A DNA stretch of 64,000 nt from Brevibacillus porteri. Lineage in GTDB: Bacteria; Bacillota; Bacilli; Brevibacillales; Brevibacillaceae. This document shows positions 18,318 through 27,095 of this stretch, one piece after another. Positions within the stretch are counted from its first letter, which is position 1. Every line of letters starts with the position of its first letter. The notes under the pieces are model-generated. The model ran no database searches and was not told the DNA's origin. It worked only from the letters and a program-made list of their open reading frames with translations. Location: positions 1 through 64,000 of the forward strand of contig NZ_PXZO01000025.1 in assembly GCF_003013475.1 (NCBI RefSeq), written 5' to 3'. Made by a program: the position numbers and the translations under genes.

Positions 18318-19094
18318 ATGGCAGTGATTACAGAAGCATCCTTGAGAGCCATGCATAAGTCAGGTATTCCAAACCCCTTTCTCGTTGAGAAAGGGGATAA
18401 AATAACACCAGCAGCGGCAGATTTCTTGAAAGGAAGAGGGATTCAAGTGAAACAAGTTGATCAGAACCAGCAGCCTTCCACCAATCAAGCTGCCGAGGCA
18501 GTGCGAGAAATTCCTTTGGGCGTATCTAACCGTCACATTCATTTGTCGCAAGCAGATGTCGAGAAGCTTTTCGGAGCCGGACATCAATTGACGCCAATGC
18601 GTGATTTGTCGCAACCGGGCCAGTTTGCTTGCCAAGAAACAGTCACCATCGTGGGACCAAAAGGCAGCATCCACGGGGTTCGCGTTTTGGGACCAGCTCG
18701 TGGCGCGACACAAGTGGAAATTTCCCGGACAGACGGCTTTGCAGTAGGTGTTCAAGCACCTGTGCGTATGTCTGGAGATATTGAAGGAACACCAGGTATG
18801 GTACTCGTTACGGCAAAAGGGACAGTCGTGATGGACAAAGGCGTAATCGTAGCGAAGAGCCACGTTCATATGTCTCCTGCAGATGCCGAGCAATATCAAG
18901 TGAAGGATGGCGATACGCTGATCCTGGCGACGCAAAGCGATCGTCCAATCATCTATCCAGATGTAGTCGTTCGTGTGCATCCGCAATTCGCACTTGATTT
19001 CCACGTTGATACGGATGAAGGTAATGCCGCTAATTTGAAAACGGGAGACCGGGTAAAAGTGATCGGCAAGAACGGGCAATTTTACTCCGGCTAA
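18318..19094 (+). CDS. pduL: PduL-type phosphotransacylase
   Basis: Converts acetyl-CoA to acetyl phosphate, recycling CoA inside the compartment. 258 residues. Residues about 70-255 are the PduL double domain with zinc-ligand motifs SNRHIHLS and KSHVHMSPADAE. Residues 1-45 (TEASLRAMHKSG, then KITPAAADFLKGRGIQV) look like the short domain found at the start of EutT-type proteins and of some BMC cargo; it probably targets the enzyme to the shell. Replaces the unrelated EutD of enteric operons. Confidence 0.93.
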   Translation: MAVITEASLRAMHKSGIPNPFLVEKGDKITPAAADFLKGRGIQVKQVDQNQQPSTNQAAEAVREIPLGVSNRHIHLSQADVEKLFGAGHQLTPMRDLSQPGQFACQETVTIVGPKGSIHGVRVLGPARGATQVEISRTDGFAVGVQAPVRMSGDIEGTPGMVLVTAKGTVVMDKGVIVAKSHVHMSPADAEQYQVKDGDTLILATQSDRPIIYPDVVVRVHPQFALDFHVDTDEGNAANLKTGDRVKVIGKNGQFYSG

Positions 19095-19109
19095 CGGAGG
19101 TAGAGCTTG

Positions 19110-19934
19110 ATGGACATCAGAGAAATGGTGGCGTCGATTACGAAAGAAATTTTGCAATCGATGAATACAGAAAAGAAAAGCGATGCGCCTCGTGTCCTGT
19201 ACGTCTTTTGTGACAGCCAGGCTCATGAGGCTTATCAGGATCATTTTATCCAACTGAAAAACCACGGGATCTGCCATGACATTCTCTTCCTGGATGGAGA
19301 AACCTCCTCTTGGCTTGGCATGCACAAGATCGAATGTGGGGGAGCAGGCAGAATCCTTACAGCAGATGAGTACGCTCCTGCCCCGTTGGAAGTGCCGAAA
19401 GATTATGTCGGTATCGTGATTCCTGAAATCGATTTGGATAATGCAGCGAGAATTGCTTCCGGTCTAAAAGGAACAATTAAAGCGGAAATCGTCTTTTCCG
19501 CGTTGGTAACAGGTAAATTCGTCATTGCTGGTTCCGATGTGCCAGGGATCAAGCGCGCAGACCGTCGTACCCTGCAAACCTTGACACTGACACCTGCTTA
19601 TGAAAAGCTGTTCAACCGTCACGTTGAGAGCATGAAAGAGCTGGGTGTGGAGTTTGCGGAGCAACGCCGTCTGGCTGATCGCGTGGTTTCCAAGCTGAAG
19701 TCTCAGCTACAAAAAGTCGAGACTACTGGCAAGACAGAACAACCGACATTGACTCCTTTGGATGAGCAAGAAGCCGTCTTTTCCGGGAAGCTGTTGACAG
19801 CGGATTGGATCAGATCGCAGCCTGAGCTTCGCGATACGACTTTGATCGTGAAAAAAGGTGCAATTGTTTCTCCGCTTGCTTATGACAGCATGAGAGAACG
19901 CGGCATTACGGTCAGCTATTTAGGAAAAGGGTGA
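19110..19934 (+). CDS. eut-locus protein of unknown function, possibly flavoprotein-like
   Basis: 274 residues, no recognised signature. Residues 25-180 alternate hydrophobic strands and helices (VLYVFCDSQAHEAY, YVGIVIPEID, AEIVFSALVTGKFVIAGSDVPG) in a Rossmann or flavoprotein-like pattern. The C-terminal part (LLTADWIRSQPELRDTTLIVKKGAIVSPLAYDSMRERGI) resembles the terminal half of the PduL N-terminal targeting domain, so it may bind the shell. It lies between pduL and eutN. The ATG at 19110 is 8 nt after GGAGGT. Assignment is by context only. Confidence 0.7.
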   Translation: MDIREMVASITKEILQSMNTEKKSDAPRVLYVFCDSQAHEAYQDHFIQLKNHGICHDILFLDGETSSWLGMHKIECGGAGRILTADEYAPAPLEVPKDYVGIVIPEIDLDNAARIASGLKGTIKAEIVFSALVTGKFVIAGSDVPGIKRADRRTLQTLTLTPAYEKLFNRHVESMKELGVEFAEQRRLADRVVSKLKSQLQKVETTGKTEQPTLTPLDEQEAVFSGKLLTADWIRSQPELRDTTLIVKKGAIVSPLAYDSMRERGITVSYLGKG

Positions 19935-19938
19935 TCGC

Positions 19939-20226
19939 ATGTTTTTGGGAAAAGTGATCGGCAGCGTCTGGGCCACGCAAAAAGAAGCAGGTATGGAAAA
20001 TCTCAAGCTCATGGTGGTTCAGCCGATTGATTGGCGTGGCGAAGAAGGCGGACAAACCGTTATCGCAGCGGACAGGATCGGTGCGGGAATCGGGGAGCAG
20101 GTTATCGTCTCTCGTGGGACGCCTGCCCGAATCCTTTTCTCCGGCACCAGTGTGCCGATCGATGCGATCATCGTAGGCATCGTGGATTCGTTTGAGGTGC
20201 CGGGTGCCGCAGGAAGAGAGGAATAG
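19939..20226 (+). CDS. eutN: microcompartment vertex protein EutN/CcmL (BMC-P)
   Basis: Pentamer-forming shell protein of 95 residues that caps the vertices. It begins [15 protein letters not shown] and contains [20 protein letters not shown] and [10 protein letters not shown], all typical of EutN/CcmL. It starts 5 nt after the previous gene. Confidence 0.95.
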   Translation: MFLGKVIGSVWATQKEAGMENLKLMVVQPIDWRGEEGGQTVIAADRIGAGIGEQVIVSRGTPARILFSGTSVPIDAIIVGIVDSFEVPGAAGREE

Positions 20227-20228
20227 GA

Positions 20229-20570
20229 ATGGAACAGGAACGTTCACGAGTCATCCAGGAATTCGTACCAGGGAAACAGGTCACGTTGGCTCATGTAATC
20301 GCAAACCCTGACCCAATGCTCTATACCAAGCTAGGTATCAATGAGGCCGGTGCCATCGGCATTTTGACTTTGACGCCTACCGAAACAGCCATTATTGCCG
20401 CGGATATTGCGACAAAGGCTGCTGGCGTCGAGCTTGGGTTTCTCGATCGTTTTACAGGTTCGCTGATTGTCGTAGGGGATGTATCCGCTGTTGAGATGGC
20501 AGTCGAAGCGGTCAATCAGGTACTGAGCGAAAAACTGCGGTTTACACCGGCATTGGTGACGAAATCATGA
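20229..20570 (+). CDS. eutS: microcompartment shell protein EutS
   Basis: 113-residue BMC-H protein of the EutS/PduU type: an N-terminal extension ([21 protein letters not shown]) that forms a beta-barrel over the hexamer, then the circularly permuted BMC fold with [24 protein letters not shown] and [16 protein letters not shown]. Its stop overlaps the next start (ATGA). Confidence 0.95.
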   Translation: MEQERSRVIQEFVPGKQVTLAHVIANPDPMLYTKLGINEAGAIGILTLTPTETAIIAADIATKAAGVELGFLDRFTGSLIVVGDVSAVEMAVEAVNQVLSEKLRFTPALVTKS

Positions 20571-21010
20571 CCGGCCGTGTAATGATTATCGGTGCAATCG
20601 AAGCAGGAAAGTCTTCTCTGGTGCGGGCGCTGTTCAATGACGAACAGCCTGCCCGGAAGACACAAGCGCTCGAATATCGGGACTGGGCAATTGACACTCC
20701 GGGTGAGTACAGTGAAAACCCGATGTTTTACCGCACGCTTATGGCTACCTCTCTTGAGGCGAAAATCATTGTGATGGTGCAGGATGCTACGCGGGAGCGC
20801 AATTATTTCCCTCCTGGCTTTTCACAAGGGTTTCCACAATCGTGTATCGGGGTTATTACCAAAATGGATCATCCTGATGCAAATGTGGAGAGGGCTGAAC
20901 AATTTCTGCGTCAATCGCTCGGCAATGCGAAAATTTTCCGGACCTCCTCGCTCACGAGTGAGGGAGTGCCAGAATTGCGAGCGTATTTGCAACAAATGGT
21001 AAACGATTAA
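20567..21010 (+). CDS. eutP: EutP/PduV-family small GTPase
   Basis: Small P-loop NTPase of 147 residues. Walker A is [11 protein letters not shown]3 is DTPGEY, and G4 is TKMDH. Family members are tied to ethanolamine or propanediol compartments; acetate kinase activity and a role in compartment positioning have both been reported for relatives. It overlaps eutS by 4 nt. Confidence 0.92.
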   Translation: MTGRVMIIGAIEAGKSSLVRALFNDEQPARKTQALEYRDWAIDTPGEYSENPMFYRTLMATSLEAKIIVMVQDATRERNYFPPGFSQGFPQSCIGVITKMDHPDANVERAEQFLRQSLGNAKIFRTSSLTSEGVPELRAYLQQMVND

Positions 21011-21103
21011 GTGTGATTAACCAGTATTACACCCCTTTCCGCCGTAGCGTGTCTGTGAGAAAATGAAGTCATATCAACTCCTAGCAGGTGAAAAGAGGTT
21101 CAC

Positions 21104-22564
21104 ATGCAATCAATACGAGAAGTGTGCAAAGCGTCCACGACGTTGAGTGATGACGACATTCGGATTGTGGAGGATCTGGCTTCCAAGCTTCAGATTTTTG
21201 CTGATCTGTCTCAAGCGGACATGTTTATCGATTGTCCGACGGTAGATCGGAGCGCTGCGATGGTAGTCGCACAAGCTGCACCGAGTACGGCACGCTCTAT
21301 GTACAGTGGATCGGTCGTAGGGCATTTGGCGACGGCGATTAATGAGCCGGCCGTTATGTATTGTCTGACTACAGGCAAGCCCGTCATCGGTTCACGTGGG
21401 GTTTCACAGGAGCAAGTCGTGATGCGACAAAGTGTCGTACCCATCACGAATGCGGCTGGAAAAACAATCGGGACCTTGATAACTGAACAAGATATATCCA
21501 AACAGGTGGAACAGGAAAAGAACGTCGAAATGCTCAAGGAAACAACGGAGCAGTTAAGTGAGACGCTCATCCAGTTCGCTGTGCCTGATCTGCCCATTTC
21601 GTCGCTTTTGCACGAGGGCATGATTTTGTTTGATCAGAGTGGGGTTATCACGTACGCCAATGGCCGTGCCCACAAGCTGCTCTCCTTGATTGGCTTTGAA
21701 CGGCCGGAAAAGGGAGAGAGCATTGAACGTATTTTTTCCTGGAGAGTTTCCCCGGAGAATTTTGTACGCAACGGGGGTTATATTCAGGAGGAGCTGTCAA
21801 AAGGCAAACATTTTATCATGATGAAAGCGGTTTCGTCCGTCCGCAAACAAGACATCATTGGGGGATTCATTCTCCTGCGAGACATATCGGACATTCGGGA
21901 AAAAGAAAAGCAATTAATGATCAAATCCGCGGTGATCAAAGAGATTCACCACCGGGTCAAAAACAATTTGCAAACCATCTCTAGCCTACTGCGCCTGCAA
22001 ATGCGGCGTTCGCAGTCCAACGAGATTGAAAAGGTATACAGGGAAAGCATCAATCGCATCAACAGCATCGCCATTATTCACGAATACTTGGCACAGGATG
22101 GTCTGGAGCAGATTGACTTCAAAGAGATTTTAACCAAAATATCGAAAATAATCGTCTCTTCGATGAGACGTTCCGAGCAAGCTATACACGTCGTGGTGAC
22201 GGGCGAATCGGTATATCTACCGTCCAACAAAGCAACATCGTTTGCCTTGATCGTCACCGAGCTGATTCAAAATTGCATGATTCATGGTTTTCATGACCTG
22301 CACGAAGGGAAAATCTCTATTGCACTGGTTGCCAAGGAAGACTTCGTTAGTCTGTCTGTGACAGATGACGGAGTAGGCATCGAGGACATGGAGCAAATCC
22401 ACAAAAAGGGCCATCTCGGCCTGAAAATTGTCGATACGCTGGTCAGGGAAGACCTCGAAGGCACGATGCATTTCCGCAACACTGGGAACGGAACAGAGGT
22501 AACCATCCTCTATCCGATCCAAAAGGAGGATGAAGATGACACAGCCGAAGATTATGGTGGTTGA
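21104..22564 (+). CDS. eutW: ethanolamine sensor histidine kinase EutW
   Basis: Soluble sensor kinase of 486 residues with no transmembrane segment. The N-terminal ~150 residues form the ligand sensor, a PAS-like domain covers about 170-270, and a HisKA_2 domain has its phospho-acceptor in KEIHHRVKNNLQTISSLLRLQ (about 283). HATPase_c follows with TELIQNCMIHGF and DDGVGI. In Enterococcus and Listeria, EutW senses ethanolamine and phosphorylates EutV. A 93 nt gap separates it from eutP, so an own promoter is possible. It overlaps eutV. Confidence 0.93.
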   Translation: MQSIREVCKASTTLSDDDIRIVEDLASKLQIFADLSQADMFIDCPTVDRSAAMVVAQAAPSTARSMYSGSVVGHLATAINEPAVMYCLTTGKPVIGSRGVSQEQVVMRQSVVPITNAAGKTIGTLITEQDISKQVEQEKNVEMLKETTEQLSETLIQFAVPDLPISSLLHEGMILFDQSGVITYANGRAHKLLSLIGFERPEKGESIERIFSWRVSPENFVRNGGYIQEELSKGKHFIMMKAVSSVRKQDIIGGFILLRDISDIREKEKQLMIKSAVIKEIHHRVKNNLQTISSLLRLQMRRSQSNEIEKVYRESINRINSIAIIHEYLAQDGLEQIDFKEILTKISKIIVSSMRRSEQAIHVVVTGESVYLPSNKATSFALIVTELIQNCMIHGFHDLHEGKISIALVAKEDFVSLSVTDDGVGIEDMEQIHKKGHLGLKIVDTLVREDLEGTMHFRNTGNGTEVTILYPIQKEDEDDTAEDYGG

Positions 22565-23126
22565 TGACGAGCCGATTATTCGCATGGATTTGCGCGAGAT
22601 GCTCGAAAATGAAGGGTATTTAGTGGTTGCCGAGGCGAAAAACGGAGAAGAGGCAGTCGAACAGGCCCATCGTCACAAGCCCGATCTGATCATCATGGAT
22701 GTGAAAATGCCTGTCTTGAATGGAATCAAGGCAAGCAGTATCATTCGTTCCTTTTCAGACAGTTCCATTCTTCTTTTGACGGCTTATAGCCAAAAGGAAC
22801 TCGTCCAGGATGCCAGAAAAGCGGGTGTGACGGCTTACTTGGTGAAGCCGGTGTCGGAGGATGACTTGATTCCCGCAGTAGAAATCGCACTCAGTCAAAA
22901 GGAAAAAGTCGTTTCACTGAAGAAGGATATCAATGATCTGAAGCAAAAGATCGAGGATCGCAAAGCAGTGGAAAAAGCAAAAGGAAAGCTGATGAGTGCC
23001 CTATCCTTGGAAGAGGATGCGGCTTACAAATGGATGCAGCAAGTAAGCATGCAACGGCGCATGCCGCTTGTGAAGCTGGCAGAAGAGATTTTGTCGGGCG
23101 AGCAGGCCATTTCCACACAAGGCTAG
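22536..23126 (+). CDS. eutV: ANTAR response regulator EutV
   Basis: Antitermination regulator of about 196 residues. Receiver domain (1-120): DDE, phospho-Asp near 55 in IIMDVKMPVLNG, LLTAYS and VKPVSE. A coiled coil (125-145) leads to the ANTAR RNA-binding domain (146-195: KAVEKAKGKLMSALSLEED, then the W and M/L core residues). Phosphorylated EutV dimers bind paired hairpins and stop terminator formation. ATG 22536 is 6 nt from AGGAGG, whereas ATG 22530 touches it. Two likely target leaders are at 15195 and 23153. Confidence 0.94.
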   Translation: MTQPKIMVVDDEPIIRMDLREMLENEGYLVVAEAKNGEEAVEQAHRHKPDLIIMDVKMPVLNGIKASSIIRSFSDSSILLLTAYSQKELVQDARKAGVTAYLVKPVSEDDLIPAVEIALSQKEKVVSLKKDINDLKQKIEDRKAVEKAKGKLMSALSLEEDAAYKWMQQVSMQRRMPLVKLAEEILSGEQAISTQG

Positions 23127-23152
23127 TACTGACGTTATCATAAAAAGCAGTG

Positions 23153-23184
23153 ACAAGTAGATACGAAGAGAGCAAAGGCGCTTG
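23153..23184 (+). promoter_or_regulatory. putative ANTAR-binding RNA hairpin (eutA leader)
   Basis: AGC-AAAGGC-GCT (23171-23182) gives a hexaloop with A1 and G4, overlapping the 5' arm of the terminator that follows. The segment ACAAGT starts 21 nt before the loop, exactly as in the eutL leader, and GCAAAGG plus CTTGAA are shared. The architecture matches EutV-controlled leaders. Confidence 0.65.
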
Positions 23185-23226
23185 AATCAGACCGGGAGCA
23201 AGGAACCGGCTGTTCAAGCGTTTTTT
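23179..23226 (+). terminator. leader terminator upstream of eutA
   Basis: CGCTTGAA pairs with TTCAAGCG. An inner CCGG/CCGG stem sits above, and TTTTTT follows. It lies between eutV and eutA inside the operon, so it should limit eutABC expression unless antiterminated. Confidence 0.85.
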
Positions 23227-23267
23227 CGTAAGCCCGTCTGACACGCCAATGGTTCAAGGAGGTTCAT

Positions 23268-24728
23268 ATGGACGAACAATGGATCCAAAGCGTCGGGATC
23301 GATGTGGGAACAAGCACAACCAAAATGATCGTAAGCCGATTGCGATTGGGTCGCATGTCCAGCACGTTTTCGCTGCCGCGTTATCAGATCGTGGAGCGAC
23401 AATTGCTGTATGCGAGTGAAGTACATTCCACACCGCTCATCGGATTTGATGAAATCGACGCTGACGGAATCGGATCGATTCTTGCAGCCGAGTACAACAA
23501 GGCACAAATCAGCTTGTCTCAAATCAAGTCCGGAGCGGTCATCATTACCGGAGAAACAGCCAGCAAAAAGAACGCACAGCATATCGTTCATCTGCTGGCT
23601 GAACGCTCCGGGGATTTCGTGGTAGCGACAGCAGGTGCTGACCTCGAAGGCGTGCTGGCGGGCAAGGGCGCTGGAGCAGAAAAACGCTCGCAAGCCATAC
23701 AAGGTGTGATCGTCAATGTCGATATTGGCGGAGGAACAGCGAATGCAGCCTACTTCCAACGTGGTCGAGCGATTGCGACGGTTACGTTCCACGTCGGAGG
23801 AAGACTGATCCGTCTCAGTCCGCAAGGTGTCGTTCAATATGTGTCGCCGAACATTCAACAATGGCTGTCGGCAAAAGGATTGCGTATTCAAGTCGGACAG
23901 GAAATCGGATTCGCGCAGCTCACAGAGGTTGCCGAACAGTTGGGACGCAGCATGCTCGATTATTTGACGGGGAAAGAGCGCCAAGTATCAGGCTTGCTCG
24001 TCTTGGGGCCGCATCTGCGCGATTCCATCCCTGTTGCTGAATTGACTGTCTCAGGCGGTGTAGGCCTGCTCATGAGCGGACCTCCCGTCCAAAATGTTTC
24101 GGATGCAAGCCGATATGGCGATTTTGGCCCGCTGCTCGGATATGTACTCCAGCAGGAGCGCGAAAAAGGAACGTATCCGGTACAGTGGCTAGACCCAGAT
24201 CAGACAGTACGGGCAACGGTAATTGGCGCGGGGATGCAAAGTACGGAGATTAGCGGTTCAACCGTGCATATCAAGCCGGAGCTGTTGCCGATTAAAAATA
24301 TTCCGATTCTCAAGCTAGAGCTTACCGAGGAACAATTGGCAGATGCCACACGACTGCGACAGGAAGTGGCTTCGATCTACCAACTGGGTGAGCGCCTGTT
24401 TGAAAAAACGACAGGGATTCCTTTCGCACTCGCGATCTCCGGCATCGGGTATTGCTCGTACGCTCTGCTACAGACGCTGTCCCAGGAGCTGTCGGAGCAA
24501 TACCGGGCAAGTTTTCCCGAGAGTCAAACCATGGTCGTGATCTGTGAAACAGATATGGCGAAAGCGCTCGGGCAGGCCTTGGCGCTGCGTTGCAAAGGGG
24601 CACCGGAAATCATTTGCATCGATCAGGTGCGTGTGGAATACGGCGATTACATCGATCTCGGTGAGCCGATCTCGGGAACGATCATTCCCGTCGTCGTCAA
24701 AACACTCGCGTTTGATGAAAGGCCGTAA
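23268..24728 (+). CDS. eutA: ethanolamine ammonia-lyase reactivase EutA
   Basis: Chaperone ATPase of 486 residues that removes damaged cobalamin from EutBC. The actin/Hsp70-type ATPase motifs are GIDVGTSTTKMIVSR at the N-terminus and VNVDIGGGTANAAYF in mid-protein. Strong CAAGGAGG ribosome site. First gene after the second attenuator. Confidence 0.94.
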   Translation: MDEQWIQSVGIDVGTSTTKMIVSRLRLGRMSSTFSLPRYQIVERQLLYASEVHSTPLIGFDEIDADGIGSILAAEYNKAQISLSQIKSGAVIITGETASKKNAQHIVHLLAERSGDFVVATAGADLEGVLAGKGAGAEKRSQAIQGVIVNVDIGGGTANAAYFQRGRAIATVTFHVGGRLIRLSPQGVVQYVSPNIQQWLSAKGLRIQVGQEIGFAQLTEVAEQLGRSMLDYLTGKERQVSGLLVLGPHLRDSIPVAELTVSGGVGLLMSGPPVQNVSDASRYGDFGPLLGYVLQQEREKGTYPVQWLDPDQTVRATVIGAGMQSTEISGSTVHIKPELLPIKNIPILKLELTEEQLADATRLRQEVASIYQLGERLFEKTTGIPFALAISGIGYCSYALLQTLSQELSEQYRASFPESQTMVVICETDMAKALGQALALRCKGAPEIICIDQVRVEYGDYIDLGEPISGTIIPVVVKTLAFDERP

Positions 24729-24748
24729 CGTAAGAAGGGGTGGACGTG

Positions 24749-26110
24749 ATGAACACGAAAACGACTGTGCTTGGACAGACCTATCAATTTCGCGATTTGA
24801 AAGAAGTTTTCGCGAAGGCTAATGAAGATAAATCAGGCGACCAGCTGGCTGGTCTCGCCGCTGCTGATTCCCGGGAACGTGTAGCTGCCAAGCAAGTTTT
24901 GGCTGATCTGACGCTGGCGGATATCCGCAACAATCCAATGGTTCCGGCAGAAGAAGACGAAGTATCCCGTGTGATCGAAGAAGGCATCAACGAAAAAATT
25001 TACAGCGAAATCAAAAACTGGAGTGTAGCAGAACTCCGCGAGTACATTTTGAGCCATCAAGCAGGCGATAATGAACTCAAGCGCATCAGCCGCGGCTTGT
25101 CCAGTGAGATGATTGCAGCGACTGCTAAGCTCATGAGCAACCTGGACTTGATTACGGCTGCGTCCAAGATTAAAGTTGTGACGCATGCCAACACTGTAAT
25201 CGGTCAAAAGGGCGTATTGGCTTCTCGTGTACAGCCGAACCATCCATCCGATAACGTACAAGGCATCAAGGCGTCTCTGTACGAAGGATTGAGCTACGGA
25301 ATTGGCGATGCGGTTATCGGGATCAACCCGGTTATCGATACAGCGGACAGCGTCAAGGATATTTTGAACATGACCAAAGACGTGATGACCAAGTTCGATA
25401 TCCCGACCCAAAACTGCGTATTGGCTCACGTATCTACGCAAATGCGTGCCATCCGTAATGGGGCACCAGCAGACTTGATTTTTCAAAGTTTGGCGGGTAG
25501 TGAAAAAGGAAACAATGCATTTGGTATTGATGTAGCGCTGTTGGATGAAGCAGACGAGCTGATGCGCAAAGAAGGTACTTCCTATGGACCGAACTTCTGG
25601 TACTTCGAGACAGGCCAAGGCTCTGAGTTGTCTTCCGAGGCGCATCACGGCATGGACCAGGTAACGATGGAAGCGCGCTGCTACGGTTTGGCTCGCAAAT
25701 ACAATCCATTTATCGTGAATACGGTAGTTGGATTTATCGGACCTGAGTATTTGTACGACAGCCGTCAAGTAATCCGCGCAGGCTTGGAAGACCATTACAT
25801 GGGCAAAATGCACGGTTTGCCAATGGGCTGTGACGTATGCTACACGAACCACATGAAGGTCGATCAGAACGATATGGACAATCTCGGTATCTTGCTCTCG
25901 TCGGCAGGAGTTAACTTCGTCATCGGGGTAGCTATGGCTGACGATGTCATGCTCAACTATCAATCGACGAGCTTCCATGATATTGCCGCGTTCCGCGAAG
26001 TGATGGGACTGCGCCCGGCACCTGATTTTGAAAAATGGCTGGAGAAAATGGGCATCATGGAAAACGGTAGGCTGACTGCAAAAGCAGGCGATCCGACAAT
26101 CTTCATGTAA
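24749..26110 (+). CDS. eutB: ethanolamine ammonia-lyase large subunit
   Basis: Catalytic subunit of the adenosylcobalamin-dependent lyase that splits ethanolamine into acetaldehyde and ammonia; 453 residues, standard length. Conserved segments include HANTVIGQKGVLASRVQPNH, FETGQGSELSSEAHHGMDQ (substrate pocket), LPMGCDVCYTNHMKVDQND and YQSTSFHDIAA. The ATG at 24749 is about 8 nt after AAGGGGTG; an upstream GTG at 24740 overlaps that site. Confidence 0.97.
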   Translation: MNTKTTVLGQTYQFRDLKEVFAKANEDKSGDQLAGLAAADSRERVAAKQVLADLTLADIRNNPMVPAEEDEVSRVIEEGINEKIYSEIKNWSVAELREYILSHQAGDNELKRISRGLSSEMIAATAKLMSNLDLITAASKIKVVTHANTVIGQKGVLASRVQPNHPSDNVQGIKASLYEGLSYGIGDAVIGINPVIDTADSVKDILNMTKDVMTKFDIPTQNCVLAHVSTQMRAIRNGAPADLIFQSLAGSEKGNNAFGIDVALLDEADELMRKEGTSYGPNFWYFETGQGSELSSEAHHGMDQVTMEARCYGLARKYNPFIVNTVVGFIGPEYLYDSRQVIRAGLEDHYMGKMHGLPMGCDVCYTNHMKVDQNDMDNLGILLSSAGVNFVIGVAMADDVMLNYQSTSFHDIAAFREVMGLRPAPDFEKWLEKMGIMENGRLTAKAGDPTIFM

Positions 26111-26130
26111 GATCAGGAGGTGAAAGACGG

Positions 26131-27075
26131 ATGGAACAACAATTAGATTTTTTGGTAGATAAAGTAGTGGCAGAGCTGCAAAAGAAGCTGGGTGAGGCCA
26201 CAGAACAAGCTCCGTCACCAAAAGCAGAGACAGGCGGCTTGATTCAACTGAGATCGGAACCAAAGGCAGAGCCGGTAGCGAGTGCGACGACGGCTCCGAC
26301 GCAAGCTCCAGTGGCGAATGAGCAGCCCGCTCCATCAGCAGAACCAGAGAGAACCACACATGTACCGAATCCGAAGTACAAGGAAGGCTTGGATGAACTG
26401 CTGTCCAGCACGCCAGCGCGCATCGGAGTTTGGCGTACAGGTGTGAGACCTTTGACTAAAACGATGCTCGAATTGCGTCGCGACCATGCTGCGGCTGTAG
26501 ATGCTGTATACGGTGAAGTCAGTCAAGCGGTGCTCGACCAGTACTCCTTGTTCACAGTCGAAACGCAGTATGACAACACCGAAAACTATCTAAAGCGTCC
26601 GGATATGGGGCGCGTCCTCACGGAGGAAGGCGTGCGCTTGCTGCAAGAGCGCTGCCAAAAGAAACCGCAGGTACAAATCGTCGTTTCGGACGGCTTGAGT
26701 GCCGCTGCGGTGGATGCGAACCTGAAAGACGTGCTTCCATCTCTGATGGACTCTCTGAAAAGCTATGGACTGACCTGCGGCACACCGTTCTTTATCCAAG
26801 GCGGACGCGTAGCCAGCATGGATCACGTCGGCGAGATTTTGGAGCCAGAAGTATTGGTACTCCTGATCGGAGAGCGTCCAGGATTGGTTACGGCGCATTC
26901 CATGAGTGCATACATGTGCTACCGTCCACGCAAAGGTATGGTAGAATCAGAACGTACAGTGATCTCGAATATTCATCGTCAAGGTACTTCTCCGGTTGAG
27001 GCGGGTGCCCACATCGGGACCATTCTCTCCAAAATGCTGGAGCAAAAAGCAAGTGGTGTGAAACTAGTCTTGTAA
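26131..27075 (+). CDS. eutC: ethanolamine ammonia-lyase small subunit
   Basis: Small subunit, 314 residues. Residues 1-20 are an amphipathic helix (LDFLVDKVVAELQKKL) that probably targets the lyase to the compartment, followed by a Pro/Ala/Glu-rich linker (about 25-75). The core carries TPARIGVWRTGVRPLTKTML, VVSDGLSAAAVDANL and IGERPGLVTAHSMSAY, which help bind cobalamin. The helix-plus-linker design fits BMC cargo. Confidence 0.96.
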   Translation: MEQQLDFLVDKVVAELQKKLGEATEQAPSPKAETGGLIQLRSEPKAEPVASATTAPTQAPVANEQPAPSAEPERTTHVPNPKYKEGLDELLSSTPARIGVWRTGVRPLTKTMLELRRDHAAAVDAVYGEVSQAVLDQYSLFTVETQYDNTENYLKRPDMGRVLTEEGVRLLQERCQKKPQVQIVVSDGLSAAAVDANLKDVLPSLMDSLKSYGLTCGTPFFIQGGRVASMDHVGEILEPEVLVLLIGERPGLVTAHSMSAYMCYRPRKGMVESERTVISNIHRQGTSPVEAGAHIGTILSKMLEQKASGVKLVL

Positions 27076-27095
27076 CATGACGAGGAGGATTCAGC

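Noticed and set aside
18360..19325. 321-codon open frame antisense to pduL
   Set aside because: It covers a clear PduL gene on the plus strand, and its residue composition is unnatural.
24833..26359. 508-codon open frame antisense to eutB/eutC
   Set aside because: A shadow frame produced by the codon bias of eutB. It has no ribosome site, no recognisable domain, and eutB is fully conserved on the other strand.
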